A stretch of DNA of 40,891 nucleotides, taken from a bacterium (GTDB taxonomy: Bacteria; Electryoneota; Electryoneia; Electryoneales; Electryoneaceae). Of the stretch, positions 18,106 to 27,364 are shown piece after piece (positions within the stretch are counted from its first letter, which is position 1; every line of letters begins with the position of its first letter). The notes beneath the pieces were generated by a model that saw nothing but the letters and a program-made list of their open reading frames with translations, was not told the origin of the DNA and did not search any database. Location: positions 1-40,891 of the forward strand of contig JANQEY010000028.1 in the NCBI GenBank assembly GCA_028278125.1. Direction: 5' to 3'. The position numbers and the translations under genes are program-made.

Positions 18106-19857
18106 TTATCTCCCGGTTATTTCCGCTCCCAGCATCCAGTCAAATTCAGTAGAGTCTGCATTTGACGCTGGAGAGTCAGATGAGTCAGAAAATTCTCTAC
18201 CTATTCCCCTGCGGAACCAGATCTTTAGACCATCAAAGATCACCTTCTCCAGGTAGAATGCAGTTTTGAGACCCTCGCCGCCTGTTCGTCTCACGGGAAA
18301 CTGTCCCGGACCATACGGTTCAACCAGGGTCATCATAACATTGGAATCATTCTGTAATATATAAGAAAGAGAAATCGCCCATTTTAAGTTCCAGTAACTT
18401 CTGCCCCTGTTGTACAAGCTGAACAGGTAACCGTCATCGGAGTTTTCCCATGCCTGGCTGAAACGAATTCCCCGTCTTTGATTATGAATATCCTGGTAGA
18501 TGTGAAATCGGAATTCACGTCTCTGTTCGGAGTAGGTCTGTTCCTCTTTTTCGATTATCGAAGACCTGAAATCCAAAAAAATATTATGCAGGACCGGACC
18601 ACGGGCATATAGCCTGAAACTCTGCGATATTGCCCCGGTAATTGAATTAAATCTCGACTCTGCCCTGTCATGGGCATATATGGATCCGATGCTCCATTTC
18701 CCTGATTTAGTTTCTGTGCCAGTATAAATCCCAATATGTCCTGCTGGAGTTGAGCCGAACGGTAGAAACGGCCTTGAATGGAGCGAACTGAATCCCAGGG
18801 TTGCGCGGTATATGTACGCGATAATCAGATGTTTATCAAATCTATAAGCACTGCTGAATATTCCTCCAAGTGATTTATTGTCCTGGTAGGTAAGCTCAAA
18901 TGCTGAGTTGAATGACGGACCAATTTTAAATTTAGAATCAAAACCGATGACATTCAGCCCATTTGCGCTTCCCCTGAATCTTGAAGGTTGTTCATTTTCT
19001 GCAAGTGTTTCCGTCCAATCACTTATCCATGTCCTGGCACCCATTTGGAAGTTATTTAATATATTAGTGTTAACACTGATGCCAAGGTGATTTTCAGCTA
19101 TTGTTTCAGCTCTTCGTCTTCCCTTTGTCGAATGGTTTCCCTGGTCTGCATATAAAACATTTTGTCCTGTTTCATTTAACCTTGAATCGTATCGTGCGTT
19201 TCCACCCCAGGCTGAGATATTAAATCCACCTAGGTTAAATGATCCTGCAGCTCCTCGACAGCCAAAACCTTCCTCTGTTCCACGTAGTGGGCGGATTAAA
19301 TCCTTGTTTTTTAGACCAGGGGTATTAAGTCCATAGCCAGCCATCACAGGTGGAGTTGTACTGATGGTTAACCCGAGAGCCTGGTGGAATGCAAAATCTC
19401 CGGCTAAAACTTCAAAATATTCATTTCTAACAATAGTATAGAGATGCCAATTGTCCGCCAGGTTCGTCTCACCCGGATCATTATGGGTAAGAAATCCTGC
19501 TTCCCAATTATTTCCAATTAAATCGAGGCGATTCAAATGAGATGGTGGATTGGAACTGTCAGGCTGGACTATTCGAAAACGACCATAAACTGAAATTCTA
19601 TGTTGAGATGATGGATCTGGTTTACTCGATGTGTCAGGTAGTTGTGCACCGGTACTGCTAAGACGCTGGTTTTTAAAATATTCCCATTCCCAGAAGTTTA
19701 TCCATGATTCACCTGCTTCTAATTCCGATTCTTCAATTAGAATGAGTAGGCTATCTTCAAGTTCCACTGCCTTTTCATTGTAATTAAAATTCTCCTCTGA
19801 AAATGAAATGGCGGCCATGAAGATACTTATAACTACTAATAACAGATATTTATTCAG
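18106..19857 (-). CDS. Predicted outer-membrane beta-barrel protein, function unknown
   Basis: About 583 residues rich in alternating polar/aromatic strands with repeated aromatic-rich segments (for example LGFSSLHSRPFLPFGS, WNLKWAISLSYILQ), and a glycine-rich stretch NTPGLKNKDLIRPLRGTEEG (about 160-180) like that in FCB barrel proteins. The first ATG is at 19818, but reading upstream in frame to a CTG at 19857 adds LNKYLLLVVISIFMAAISFS, a good signal peptide. AAGG lies 8 nt before that CTG, which overlaps the previous gene's end by 8 nt. The CTG start is therefore proposed; 19818 is the conservative alternative. It forms a likely operon with the barrel gene upstream. No specific function is recognised. 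Confidence 0.65.
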   Translation of the reverse strand: MNKYLLLVVISIFMAAISFSEENFNYNEKAVELEDSLLILIEESELEAGESWINFWEWEYFKNQRLSSTGAQLPDTSSKPDPSSQHRISVYGRFRIVQPDSSNPPSHLNRLDLIGNNWEAGFLTHNDPGETNLADNWHLYTIVRNEYFEVLAGDFAFHQALGLTISTTPPVMAGYGLNTPGLKNKDLIRPLRGTEEGFGCRGAAGSFNLGGFNISAWGGNARYDSRLNETGQNVLYADQGNHSTKGRRRAETIAENHLGISVNTNILNNFQMGARTWISDWTETLAENEQPSRFRGSANGLNVIGFDSKFKIGPSFNSAFELTYQDNKSLGGIFSSAYRFDKHLIIAYIYRATLGFSSLHSRPFLPFGSTPAGHIGIYTGTETKSGKWSIGSIYAHDRAESRFNSITGAISQSFRLYARGPVLHNIFLDFRSSIIEKEEQTYSEQRREFRFHIYQDIHNQRRGIRFSQAWENSDDGYLFSLYNRGRSYWNLKWAISLSYILQNDSNVMMTLVEPYGPGQFPVRRTGGEGLKTAFYLEKVIFDGLKIWFRRGIGREFSDSSDSPASNADSTEFDWMLGAEITGR

Positions 19858-20695
19858 GTTTTATACCTTGTTTAATGGTACCTGTACAACCAAAAGATTT
19901 TGACCATCCGAGAACCGGATGATGATCATAAGAGCTGTTAAAACATAACTTTGATGCATTAATGCCAAATCCAAGGTGAATTCTCTCTGTTCCATAATCG
20001 TACCCGACTCTCATTGTAAGTAGTTTTGAAATTAGAACTTCGGAGCCGAATCTATAGGATGGAGAGTAAAATTTCTGGAATTCAGCTTCGAGATACATGT
20101 TTGCCCGGTGCGATAACCTTGCATTCGTAAATATTCCAAAAGTTTTGGGAATTTCTGAGTTAAACTGATCAAGTTTTGTTGAATAGAGATTATTAAGAGA
20201 GGCTCCTATGTCTCCCTTTTCAAGATGAACTAAGACGCCGAGGTCTGCGCTGTAGAAATTGTCAGACCCATATCTATCGATTTTTAACCACCCGGAGTTT
20301 AATCCCAATCCAATTGCAAACCTGTTTATAAATCTCCTTGAAACCGAAATATTAACTTCGCGTTCAGTATAGAGTTTTTTACCAAAACCGGATGCGGAAC
20401 ATCCAAAAACCCAACTATTTAGGGGTATAAATGTTGAGAGTATAAAACCATCAAGTTCAGGCAGGTTCCAGCGGGTGGAGTAGGTAAATGAGAATCCGAT
20501 ATTTTCACTCCAGGCGCCCGATGCCGGATTTAATTGCCTTGATGAAGAGTCAGTGGGATCGGAGCCACCTGAGACCGCCATTCCGGCACTTCGTGCATCT
20601 AACCAGCGGTAATCGAATGCGGCAAATGTGTGCTGTGAATCACAAATGCATGTTATAAATATTGATAAAATTAACCTGATTAGAATTTTCGACAT
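19850..20695 (-). CDS. PorV/PorQ-like outer-membrane barrel protein
   Basis: A signal peptide (MSKILIRLILSIFITCICDSQ) precedes a mature start RWLDARSAGMAVSGGSDPTD...LNPAS, the pattern of PorV/PorQ-like barrels (DARSAGMGGA...NPAG). Later strands include RFAIGLGLNSGWLKIDRYGS and LLTMRVGYDYGTERIHLGFG. PorV-type proteins shuttle type IX cargo or sit in the outer membrane, but this relationship is distant. The frame is open upstream to 20830; that extension lacks a signal peptide. ATGs at 20704 and 20695 both fit; TATAAA at 20711-20706 would place the mRNA start between them, favouring 20695. It overlaps the next barrel gene by 8 nt if that gene starts at CTG 19857. Confidence 0.7.
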   Translation of the reverse strand: MSKILIRLILSIFITCICDSQHTFAAFDYRWLDARSAGMAVSGGSDPTDSSSRQLNPASGAWSENIGFSFTYSTRWNLPELDGFILSTFIPLNSWVFGCSASGFGKKLYTEREVNISVSRRFINRFAIGLGLNSGWLKIDRYGSDNFYSADLGVLVHLEKGDIGASLNNLYSTKLDQFNSEIPKTFGIFTNARLSHRANMYLEAEFQKFYSPSYRFGSEVLISKLLTMRVGYDYGTERIHLGFGINASKLCFNSSYDHHPVLGWSKSFGCTGTIKQGIKPE

Positions 20696-20823
20696 TTTAG
20701 GCATATTTATAATTGAAAATGTGAATAAGTGTTGAATTAACCGGTAAATGGAAAGACAGAACAACTTTATGTAGTGAAATATCGGAAACTTTGTGCTCTT
20801 GAGTAAAGTATGTGCATTGATTA

Positions 20824-20852
20824 TTGACATTTTTCTCGTGGCACAATAAGAT
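20824..20852 (+). promoter_or_regulatory. Sigma70-type promoter of the MltF-like gene, very short leader
   Basis: A perfect TTGACA (20824-20829), a 17-nt spacer and TAAGAT (20847-20852). Transcription should begin near 20859, only about 5 nt before the ATG at 20864, with no ribosome site. Confidence 0.6.
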
Positions 20853-20863
20853 TTGAGCTTGTT

Positions 20864-22330
20864 ATGAAGTGGTTAAAATATATAAACGCGGTTGTTGTTC
20901 CTGCCGTTATCAGCATTATCCTGGTTTTTTACTTGGGCCAGGCCGGGAGCAACCGGGGATCAGCTGAAGAAGAGCTGAAGCCCATTGACCGTGATCTCTC
21001 TGAAATTGTCTACAATGATACTCTCAGAATAATTACCCGGAATCATCCCCTTACATATTATTTGTATCGCGGTTCACGTCGTGGTTTTGATTACGAACTG
21101 ATTAAAAAGTTTGCAGAAGAACAGGGACTTTTCCTCGAAGTTATTGTACCACCAAGATGGATCGATATGATCCCTTATCTCTATGAGGGTAAAGGGGATA
21201 TTATCACCTCCATGATGACAGTAACCCCGGAACGTGAAGAGAAAGTTGACTTCACGAGGTCGTATATGGAAGTCTGGCAGGTTGCCGTCGGAACAGACAA
21301 CAATCCTCCTCCAATGACACTCGATGAATTGAATGGGAGAACTGTCCTCGTCAGGAAGGGATCGTCATACCAGGAGAGATTACAAGAGCTGGTTCAGCAG
21401 GGTTTGGATATCAGGATTGAAGTACTCGATGATTCGGTCGAAATTATTGAACCGGTTGAACTTGTAGCACAGGGGCTTGTTCCTTTGTCCGTTGTAGATA
21501 ACACGATTGCCAGGCTTGAGGAACAGTTTTTCCCGGGATTGGTTGAAGGTGTTAAGCTTACTGAAGCGCAAAATATTGCCTGGGCTGTACGTCCGAATTC
21601 ACCGGAACTAAAAGAAGCGTTGAATGAATTCCTTACCCGGTATTACCGGTCGGCGTATTTTAATATTCTGAAAAAACGATACTTTGAGAATAAGAATCAT
21701 TTTCTCAGGCACAGGTCGGCTCAGCTGGCATTAGCGCGCCAGGGACAAATATCTAAATACGATGATATCTTTAGGGCTGCTGCTGAAGAGACGGGTTTTG
21801 ACTGGCGTCTACTGGCTGCCCAAAGTTACCATGAATCAAGGTTTTACAGAGATAATACATCCTGGAGTGGCGCTGTCGGTTTGATGCAACTAATGCCGAG
21901 GACCGCCGAAGTTATGGGAGTAACTGATATTTATGATCCGTGGCAGAATATTTTCGGTGGAGCAAGGTATTTAAGAATACTATTTGATCTGTATGATGAC
22001 CTGGAACCTGATGATCAACTTGCAGTAACTCTCGCCTCGTATAATGTTGGACAGGGTCATATTGAAGATGCTATGAAACGGGCTGTAGCTACAAATCGCA
22101 ATCCGTCAGACTGGGATGAACTACGATACTGCCTCGCTGAGCTGGAGATTCCTGAAGTGTATCAGGAGGCAAAATATGGATACTGCAGGGGTAGATCAGT
22201 CGTTGCTTATGTAGAAGATGTTCTCCACAGGTTCGAAATCTTCAAACATCTCGTTGGTGAAGAGATGCTCGAGGATATCACACCCGAACTGGCACTGCAA
22301 TGGATTCAACCTGACACGGAAAAAGGTTGA
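20864..22330 (+). CDS. MltF-like membrane-bound lytic transglycosylase with solute-binding domain
   Basis: A 488-residue protein with an N-terminal membrane segment (VVVPAVISIILVFYLG, about 10-25). A family 3 solute-binding-like domain follows (about 50-265: LRIITRNHPLTYYLYRGSR, GDIITSMMTVTPEREEKVDF), then an SLT transglycosylase domain (about 298-460). The catalytic glutamate is Glu324 in LLAAQSYHESRF, followed by GAVGLMQLMPRTAEVMG and LASYNVGQGH. In MltF the first domain senses muropeptides and tunes the second. The order and length match the family. It is divergent from the barrel gene pair and separated from the next gene by 146 nt. Confidence 0.92.
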   Translation: MKWLKYINAVVVPAVISIILVFYLGQAGSNRGSAEEELKPIDRDLSEIVYNDTLRIITRNHPLTYYLYRGSRRGFDYELIKKFAEEQGLFLEVIVPPRWIDMIPYLYEGKGDIITSMMTVTPEREEKVDFTRSYMEVWQVAVGTDNNPPPMTLDELNGRTVLVRKGSSYQERLQELVQQGLDIRIEVLDDSVEIIEPVELVAQGLVPLSVVDNTIARLEEQFFPGLVEGVKLTEAQNIAWAVRPNSPELKEALNEFLTRYYRSAYFNILKKRYFENKNHFLRHRSAQLALARQGQISKYDDIFRAAAEETGFDWRLLAAQSYHESRFYRDNTSWSGAVGLMQLMPRTAEVMGVTDIYDPWQNIFGGARYLRILFDLYDDLEPDDQLAVTLASYNVGQGHIEDAMKRAVATNRNPSDWDELRYCLAELEIPEVYQEAKYGYCRGRSVVAYVEDVLHRFEIFKHLVGEEMLEDITPELALQWIQPDTEKG

Positions 22331-22476
22331 TTCTGTCTTGATAACTCTCCTTAATATTTTATAAATTCTGTATTAATCGATTTTAGATCGTGATTGTTTA
22401 AAGTGTTGTATTTATAACGGTATATGAAACGATATGCTGGATAATTACATTTCCGTCAATCAAGCGAGAACTAGCG

Positions 22477-24627
22477 ATGGGTACAGTTGCACGGTATAAC
22501 CACGGTTCAATTATTTCGGCAGCATTCCTGCTTTTTGCTCTACTATTGAGTCCATTTGATGCCTCAGGTTATAGCCTTGTTGCTCCCGATGGTTCAGATG
22601 TTCAAGTCATACGGGATGAATATGGTGTTCCCCATATTTGGAGTGAAACTGAAGTAGGTATCTTTTTTGGACAGGGTTTTGCTATTGCACACGACAGAAT
22701 GCCGCAGATGGAGATCAGCTGGAGAGCTGGAATGGGACGCCTGTCTGAAGCCTTCGGTCTTGAATACCTTGAACTTGACATTGAAGCACGAACGATGGGC
22801 TATACCAGTGCTGAAAGAATGGAAATGTTTGATGAGTTATCGCCTGAAGTCAGGGATATCTTTGAATCATATGTTGATGGAGTTAATGCCTATATCGATT
22901 CAACAATGACTAATCCTGCCGAATACAAACCCTATGAATATGCAGAATATGATATAGAACCTTGGACCGTGGAAAAAGTGATAGCCATAGTTACCCAGCC
23001 TATCAGCCCAAGAGGAATGAATGGTGGAAAGGAATTAATACGGTTAGTTGAATTACAGCAGAATGGTGAGGACTGGTTTAACGAGAACAGGCCTATAAAT
23101 GATCCTGAAAGTCCCACTACGATACTTGGTGATGAACCGGCAGCTCAAAGAGACTACCATTACTCAGGAATCACTGTCCGGGAGGAAGTGGTCGAAGCAA
23201 TTGTAGATCGAAAACGAGCAGTCCTGGAAATCTTTGATCAGCTAACCGTCCCGTCAACTCTCGGGAGTTATATGGCTACATTTAGCCCTGAGAAATCAGA
23301 TGGGGGAGAGGCAATGCTGGTTGGATGTCCGCAAATGGCACAACCGGCTCCCGGTACGTCACCTAATGTCCTGTGCGAAATCGAAATGGAGTGCAACACC
23401 ACCCATGTTACCGGTGCCTGTTTCCCTGGTGTTCCGGGTTTATTGATCGGTAGAAATGAATTTTTCGCCTGGTCAATGACCAATGGAAACTCAGATAATA
23501 TGGATGTATATATAGATTCAACGGAAGATCAATCTTACGGCAGGTACTGGCATAACGATGAATGGATAGACGTCGAAGTACTTGTAGATACTATCCATAT
23601 ATCTGATGCTCGTGCAGAAATACTGACTCATTACAGAACCGTACATGGGCCGGTTTTTGGCGCCGATCTTGAGTCTCACCAGTTGTTCAGCATGAAATCG
23701 ACGCCATGGATGAGACACCTTGAGCAGACTGAAGCATTCTATCATGCGATCTCCTCAGATAATGTCGATGATTTTATCGCCAGCCTTGAAAACGCACCTT
23801 TGACATATAACGTTGCTGTAGCCGGAATAGATGGTTCTATCCGTTATTCACATATCGGGCTTTATAATGACAGGCAGGATGGAGTAGATCCACGTTTACC
23901 GCACAAAGGTGACGGTACTGAAGAGTGGGTTGGATTTATACCATATGAAGAACTACCCCATGCTGATGGTACAGTGCAGGATTATTTCGCAAACTGGAAT
24001 AATAAACCGGTCTCCTGGTGGGATAATGGTGATAATGTTCCCTGGGTAGGTACTAACCACATCACAACCATAACTGAATATTTTGATATGATGGAATTAG
24101 TAAATATAGACAATATGAAGGATTTACCCCAATTCCTGGATGACCATGGAAGCTGGGAAATGGGGATAGATTTTTCGCAACCGGAGAAAAGCTTTAATAT
24201 CTGTCCTCCAGGGCAAAGTATATTTGTAAACATAGACGGTATTCCCAGTCCACATCTGAATGACCAGTGGATATTATATACAAACTGGGTACATAAACGC
24301 TGGTACTTTGGTGAAGTAGAATTGGTAGTTGAAGAGTATCCAAATAGTACAATTCTCCCATCAGAGTTCAAAATTGAAGGTATCTATCCAAATCCATTTA
24401 ATGCTGAATTAATGATTAATCTTTCACTTTCGCAGAATAGCCTTTTACAGGTATCAGTATATAATATTCTTGGTAAAAAAATACTGGATATCGCGGATGG
24501 TAACTTCAACAGGGGATTTCACCAATTTACCCTTGATGCCGGTGAGTATGCAAGTGGGACATACCTGGTAAGGTTTAATACAAATAATAATACTGAGCTG
24601 GTCCGTAAAGTTAACCTGCTCAAGTAG
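22477..24627 (+). CDS. Secreted penicillin G acylase-like Ntn hydrolase, shortened beta chain, type IX sorting domain
   Basis: After a signal sequence (about 1-31) the alpha part begins VQVIRDEYGVPHIW and GQGFAIAHDRMPQME. The autocleavage point is Gly263-Ser264 (STLGSYM), making Ser264 the N-terminal nucleophile. Gln286 in GCPQMAQ matches beta-Gln23 of penicillin G acylase, and FANWNNKP (504-511) matches the block holding the oxyanion Asn. The terminal CPPGQSIFVNIDG is also conserved. Between these last two blocks only about 70 residues remain where penicillin G acylases have about 250. A sorting domain closes the protein (YPNPFNAELMINLSL, VYNILGKKIL, RKVNLLK). Family members hydrolyse amide bonds of beta-lactams, acyl-homoserine lactones or other amides; the substrate here is open. 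Confidence 0.88.
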   Translation: MGTVARYNHGSIISAAFLLFALLLSPFDASGYSLVAPDGSDVQVIRDEYGVPHIWSETEVGIFFGQGFAIAHDRMPQMEISWRAGMGRLSEAFGLEYLELDIEARTMGYTSAERMEMFDELSPEVRDIFESYVDGVNAYIDSTMTNPAEYKPYEYAEYDIEPWTVEKVIAIVTQPISPRGMNGGKELIRLVELQQNGEDWFNENRPINDPESPTTILGDEPAAQRDYHYSGITVREEVVEAIVDRKRAVLEIFDQLTVPSTLGSYMATFSPEKSDGGEAMLVGCPQMAQPAPGTSPNVLCEIEMECNTTHVTGACFPGVPGLLIGRNEFFAWSMTNGNSDNMDVYIDSTEDQSYGRYWHNDEWIDVEVLVDTIHISDARAEILTHYRTVHGPVFGADLESHQLFSMKSTPWMRHLEQTEAFYHAISSDNVDDFIASLENAPLTYNVAVAGIDGSIRYSHIGLYNDRQDGVDPRLPHKGDGTEEWVGFIPYEELPHADGTVQDYFANWNNKPVSWWDNGDNVPWVGTNHITTITEYFDMMELVNIDNMKDLPQFLDDHGSWEMGIDFSQPEKSFNICPPGQSIFVNIDGIPSPHLNDQWILYTNWVHKRWYFGEVELVVEEYPNSTILPSEFKIEGIYPNPFNAELMINLSLSQNSLLQVSVYNILGKKILDIADGNFNRGFHQFTLDAGEYASGTYLVRFNTNNNTELVRKVNLLK

Positions 24628-24978
24628 TCGATAATTCGAGGATCAGGATAAATAATTCAAGTTCCAAAATTTGTAAGCTGGATGTGCCAACTTTACCATA
24701 ATTAAGCTCGTATGGTTTATAAATCACAAATTTCCTGCTTGCTTTAATCTGTTTATTGTTGTAAGTTTGGCGCTGCTTATGTGAAGATTATCATGGTGCT
24801 GTCAATATGGCAGATTCATGGCATGTAAGCTGAGTTTAGTTGAGAACTGATGAATTAGTTATGTTATTGATTGTTGTATAGTTGTATAAGTGCTTTAAAT
24901 TACTTAGTGATTATGAAACAGGCATTATGTTTGCGAAATGAAAAAGCACTGTGAACGGTAGGTAAGAAGGATTCAACA
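24628..24978. other. 351-nt non-coding gap before the zinc-ribbon gene
   Basis: AT-rich with several short T-runs. No gene, terminator hairpin or convincing promoter pair is seen. The only clear signal is AAGGA about 8 nt before the ATG at 24979. Confidence 0.4.
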
Positions 24979-25284
24979 ATGCCAACATATACGTATAAAT
25001 GTTCAAAGTGCAGCCATCAGTTTGAACAGTTCCACTCAATAACTGAGAACGGGAATCGTCCGTGCCCTGAATGCAGCGGGGAATCGACACGTGTAATCAT
25101 GGGTGGTGCAGGTTTGATTTTTAAGGGTAGTGGTTGGTATGAGACAGACTATAAAGGGAAAAACGCTTCCCTGAATGGAAACGGCAAGTCAAAAAAACAT
25201 GAATCTTCAGATTCATCAGGTGTAAAAGAGACTAAAGAATCAAAGCAGGATTCCAAAGAGAAAGTTAAAGCTGAAGCCAAATAG
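24979..25284 (+). CDS. FmdB-family zinc-ribbon protein
   Basis: A 101-residue protein beginning MPTYTYKCSKCSHQFEQFHS with a second knuckle CPECSGESTRVIMGG, the four-cysteine zinc ribbon of the FmdB/CxxC regulatory family. GLIFKGSGWYETDYKGK is the family's usual end of the conserved part. The last 40 residues are lysine, serine and glutamate rich and probably disordered. Members are thought to regulate other proteins or genes, but no target is established. AAGGA precedes the ATG and a strong terminator follows, so it is transcribed alone. Confidence 0.92.
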   Translation: MPTYTYKCSKCSHQFEQFHSITENGNRPCPECSGESTRVIMGGAGLIFKGSGWYETDYKGKNASLNGNGKSKKHESSDSSGVKETKESKQDSKEKVKAEAK

Positions 25285-25305
25285 ATTTATAAGTTTGTCA
25301 ATTCG

Positions 25306-25334
25306 AAAGCGAGGTAGATAACCTCGCTTTTTTT
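25306..25334 (+). terminator. Rho-independent terminator of the FmdB-like gene
   Basis: AAAGCGAGGT (25306-25315) pairs perfectly with ACCTCGCTTT (25321-25330) around AGATA, and more T residues follow. Confidence 0.9.
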
Positions 25335-25478
25335 CTCTCAGAATTAGTAGTTGATTCATCGTTGACAGTGATAATTGGTAAGCATATCTTCACAGTCTGG
25401 AAGTTGAGTAAAACCTGTACACAATACTCAATAATTTTATAATTACAGTTTGATGATTTTTAACCTTATGGAGTTATA

Positions 25479-26996
25479 ATGGATTTCCTGAACGAATTGG
25501 GGATTAAGAACCAGAACATGGGTGCCAGTTATGGTTCCAGTGGCTGGTTAGGGGGAGAAGGCCGTGACGAGCTGGTCTCATATAATCCGGCTACGGGTGA
25601 GCCGATTGCGACTGTTCTGCAAGCCAATGAAGATGACTACAACGAGGTGATGCGGGCTGCCGTTGAGGGTTTCAAAGAGTGGAGAACAATTCCGGCACCA
25701 ATGCGTGGTCTCCTGGTGCGCGATCTTGGTGAAGCCCTGCGTGAGAAAAAAGATGCACTTGGAAAACTCGTTTCCCTGGAAATGGGAAAAATAGTCCAGG
25801 AAGGTTGGGGCGAAGTCCAGGAGATGATCGATATCTGTGATTTTTCGCTGGGATTGAGCCGTCAGCTTTATGGTCTTACTATCAAATCCGAGCGTCCCGG
25901 TCACAGGATGATGGAGCAGTGGCATCCACTGGGTGTTATCGGTGTAGTTACCGCGTTTAATTTCCCTGTTGCTGTCTGGGCATGGAACTCGGCACTGGCT
26001 GCTACATGTGGTGATTCAACGGTCTGGAAACCATCTTCTGACGTTCCTTTAACAGCAATCGCAGTGCAGAATATTGCAAACGAAGTTATGGACGCCCACA
26101 AAGTTCAGGGTATCTTCGGACTGGTTATCGGTAAGGGTAGTGTTGTCGGTGAGAAGTTGATTAACGACGATCGTGTTCCGCTTGTCTCATTTACCGGTTC
26201 AACCCGAATGGGTAAACGTGTCGGCGAGGTTGTTGGACAGCGTCTTGGACGTACGATCCTGGAGCTTGGTGGGAATAATGCGGTTATCGTAGCCCCAAGT
26301 GCCAACCTTGACCTGGCGATTCCTTCGGTGGTGTTCGGTGCCGTGGGAACAGCCGGACAGAGGTGTACATCTACCCGTCGAGTATTTCTCCATAAGGACA
26401 TTGCAAAAGACTTTACACGCAGGCTTCTGGATGCCTATTCACAGGTTAAAATCGGTAATCCCTTAGATGAGAATTACCTGATGGGCCCATTGGTGAACGC
26501 GGCTGCGATCGAAGACATGATGGCTGCACTTGATCGAATCAAAGAACTTGGTGGCGAGATCCTCACCGGCGGAAACAGGATTGTCGGCCCCGGCTGTTTT
26601 GTAGAGCCGACAATTGTTAAGGCACAACATGACTGGGATATTGTCCATACAGAAACCTTCGCACCTATTCTCTACCTGATCGAGTATGAAGATTTTGACG
26701 AGGTGATTGAATGGCACAATGAAGTTCCGCAGGGATTATCTTCAGCAATCTTTACCAACAATCTTCTTGAAGCTGAGCAGTTCTATGGCCCGGCAGGAAG
26801 CGATTGTGGTATTGCCAATGTAAACATCGGTACTTCCGGCGCGGAAATTGGCGGTGCGTTTGGTGGCGAGAAGGAAACAGGCGGCGGCAGGGAATCCGGC
26901 AGCGACTCCTGGAAAGCATACATGCGCCGTCAAACCAACACAACGAACTACTCAACTGAACTTCCCTTGGCACAGGGAATTAAGTTCAGTTCGTAA
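25479..26996 (+). CDS. ALDH7-type aldehyde dehydrogenase (alpha-aminoadipate semialdehyde dehydrogenase-like)
   Basis: A 505-residue NAD-dependent aldehyde dehydrogenase. Catalytic residues are present: Asn161 in TAFNFPVAVWAWN, Lys184 in VWKPS, Glu262 in ILELGGNNA and Cys296 in TAGQRCTSTRR. The C-terminus GGGRESGSDSWKAYMRRQT followed by STELPLAQGIKF is characteristic of the ALDH7/antiquitin group, which oxidises alpha-aminoadipate semialdehyde/piperideine-6-carboxylate in lysine breakdown. No other lysine catabolic gene is nearby, so the pathway role is by homology only. It is flanked by terminators on both sides and appears monocistronic. Confidence 0.93.
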   Translation: MDFLNELGIKNQNMGASYGSSGWLGGEGRDELVSYNPATGEPIATVLQANEDDYNEVMRAAVEGFKEWRTIPAPMRGLLVRDLGEALREKKDALGKLVSLEMGKIVQEGWGEVQEMIDICDFSLGLSRQLYGLTIKSERPGHRMMEQWHPLGVIGVVTAFNFPVAVWAWNSALAATCGDSTVWKPSSDVPLTAIAVQNIANEVMDAHKVQGIFGLVIGKGSVVGEKLINDDRVPLVSFTGSTRMGKRVGEVVGQRLGRTILELGGNNAVIVAPSANLDLAIPSVVFGAVGTAGQRCTSTRRVFLHKDIAKDFTRRLLDAYSQVKIGNPLDENYLMGPLVNAAAIEDMMAALDRIKELGGEILTGGNRIVGPGCFVEPTIVKAQHDWDIVHTETFAPILYLIEYEDFDEVIEWHNEVPQGLSSAIFTNNLLEAEQFYGPAGSDCGIANVNIGTSGAEIGGAFGGEKETGGGRESGSDSWKAYMRRQTNTTNYSTELPLAQGIKFSS

Positions 26997-27052
26997 AGTA
27001 AAATAGGTTAGCGATTAAGATAACTCATCTTAAATGAAATCATTAGATATGG

Positions 27053-27081
27053 CCCTGTTAGCTTGCTAACAGGGTTTTTTT
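27053..27081 (+). terminator. Rho-independent terminator of the aldehyde dehydrogenase gene
   Basis: CCCTGTTAGC (27053-27062) pairs with GCTAACAGGG (27065-27074), a near-perfect stem with a very tight loop, followed by seven T residues. Confidence 0.92.
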
Positions 27082-27103
27082 GTTAGGTAGACAATCCAAT
27101 GGG

Positions 27104-27131
27104 TGGCCCGGTCAGCTCCGATGACCGGGTC
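27104..27131. repeat. Palindromic repeat family B, copy 1
   Basis: TGGCCCGGTCA ... TGACCGGGT: stem CCCGGTCA (27107-27114) with TGACCGGG (27122-27129), loop GCTCCGA. The GTGGCCCG left edge is shared with the copies at 29769-29793 and 29900-29946, but the stem has changed in both arms. Confidence 0.65.
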
Positions 27132-27193
27132 TATTTTCGGAGATTACTTATGGGGTGTCGTCCCAGATTTATGCGCGGGGGCGTAATTGCCTG

Positions 27194-27219
27194 TCCGCCA
27201 AAGCCTTGGCGACGGCGGA
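27194..27219. repeat. Nested inverted repeat TCCGCC...GGCGGA
   Basis: TCCGCC (27194-27199) pairs with GGCGGA (27214-27219), and the interior holds its own CCAA-AGCC-TTGG hairpin. It lies in the repeat-dense, otherwise empty stretch 27082-27364, where no gene is convincing. Confidence 0.5.
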
Positions 27220-27323
27220 ATCTGGAACCGACATCAACCGAAGATTGCGGTGTGCGAAACACAGCCGTGAACAAAGTGAAGATCGGGCTAACAGTGCCTT
27301 ACAATTCAATGATCATCAAATTG

Positions 27324-27356
27324 TGTCATCCCAAACTTGATTTGGGATCCAGCGTC
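27324..27356 (-). repeat. Palindromic repeat family A, copy 3 (minus orientation)
   Basis: Stem ATCCCAAA (27328-27335), loop CTTGA, TTTGGGAT (27341-27348), AAA/TTT version. It ends 9 nt before the 3' end of the GIY-YIG pseudogene and faces copy 4 at 27684 in inverted orientation. Confidence 0.9.
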
Positions 27357-27364
27357 TTTGTCTT

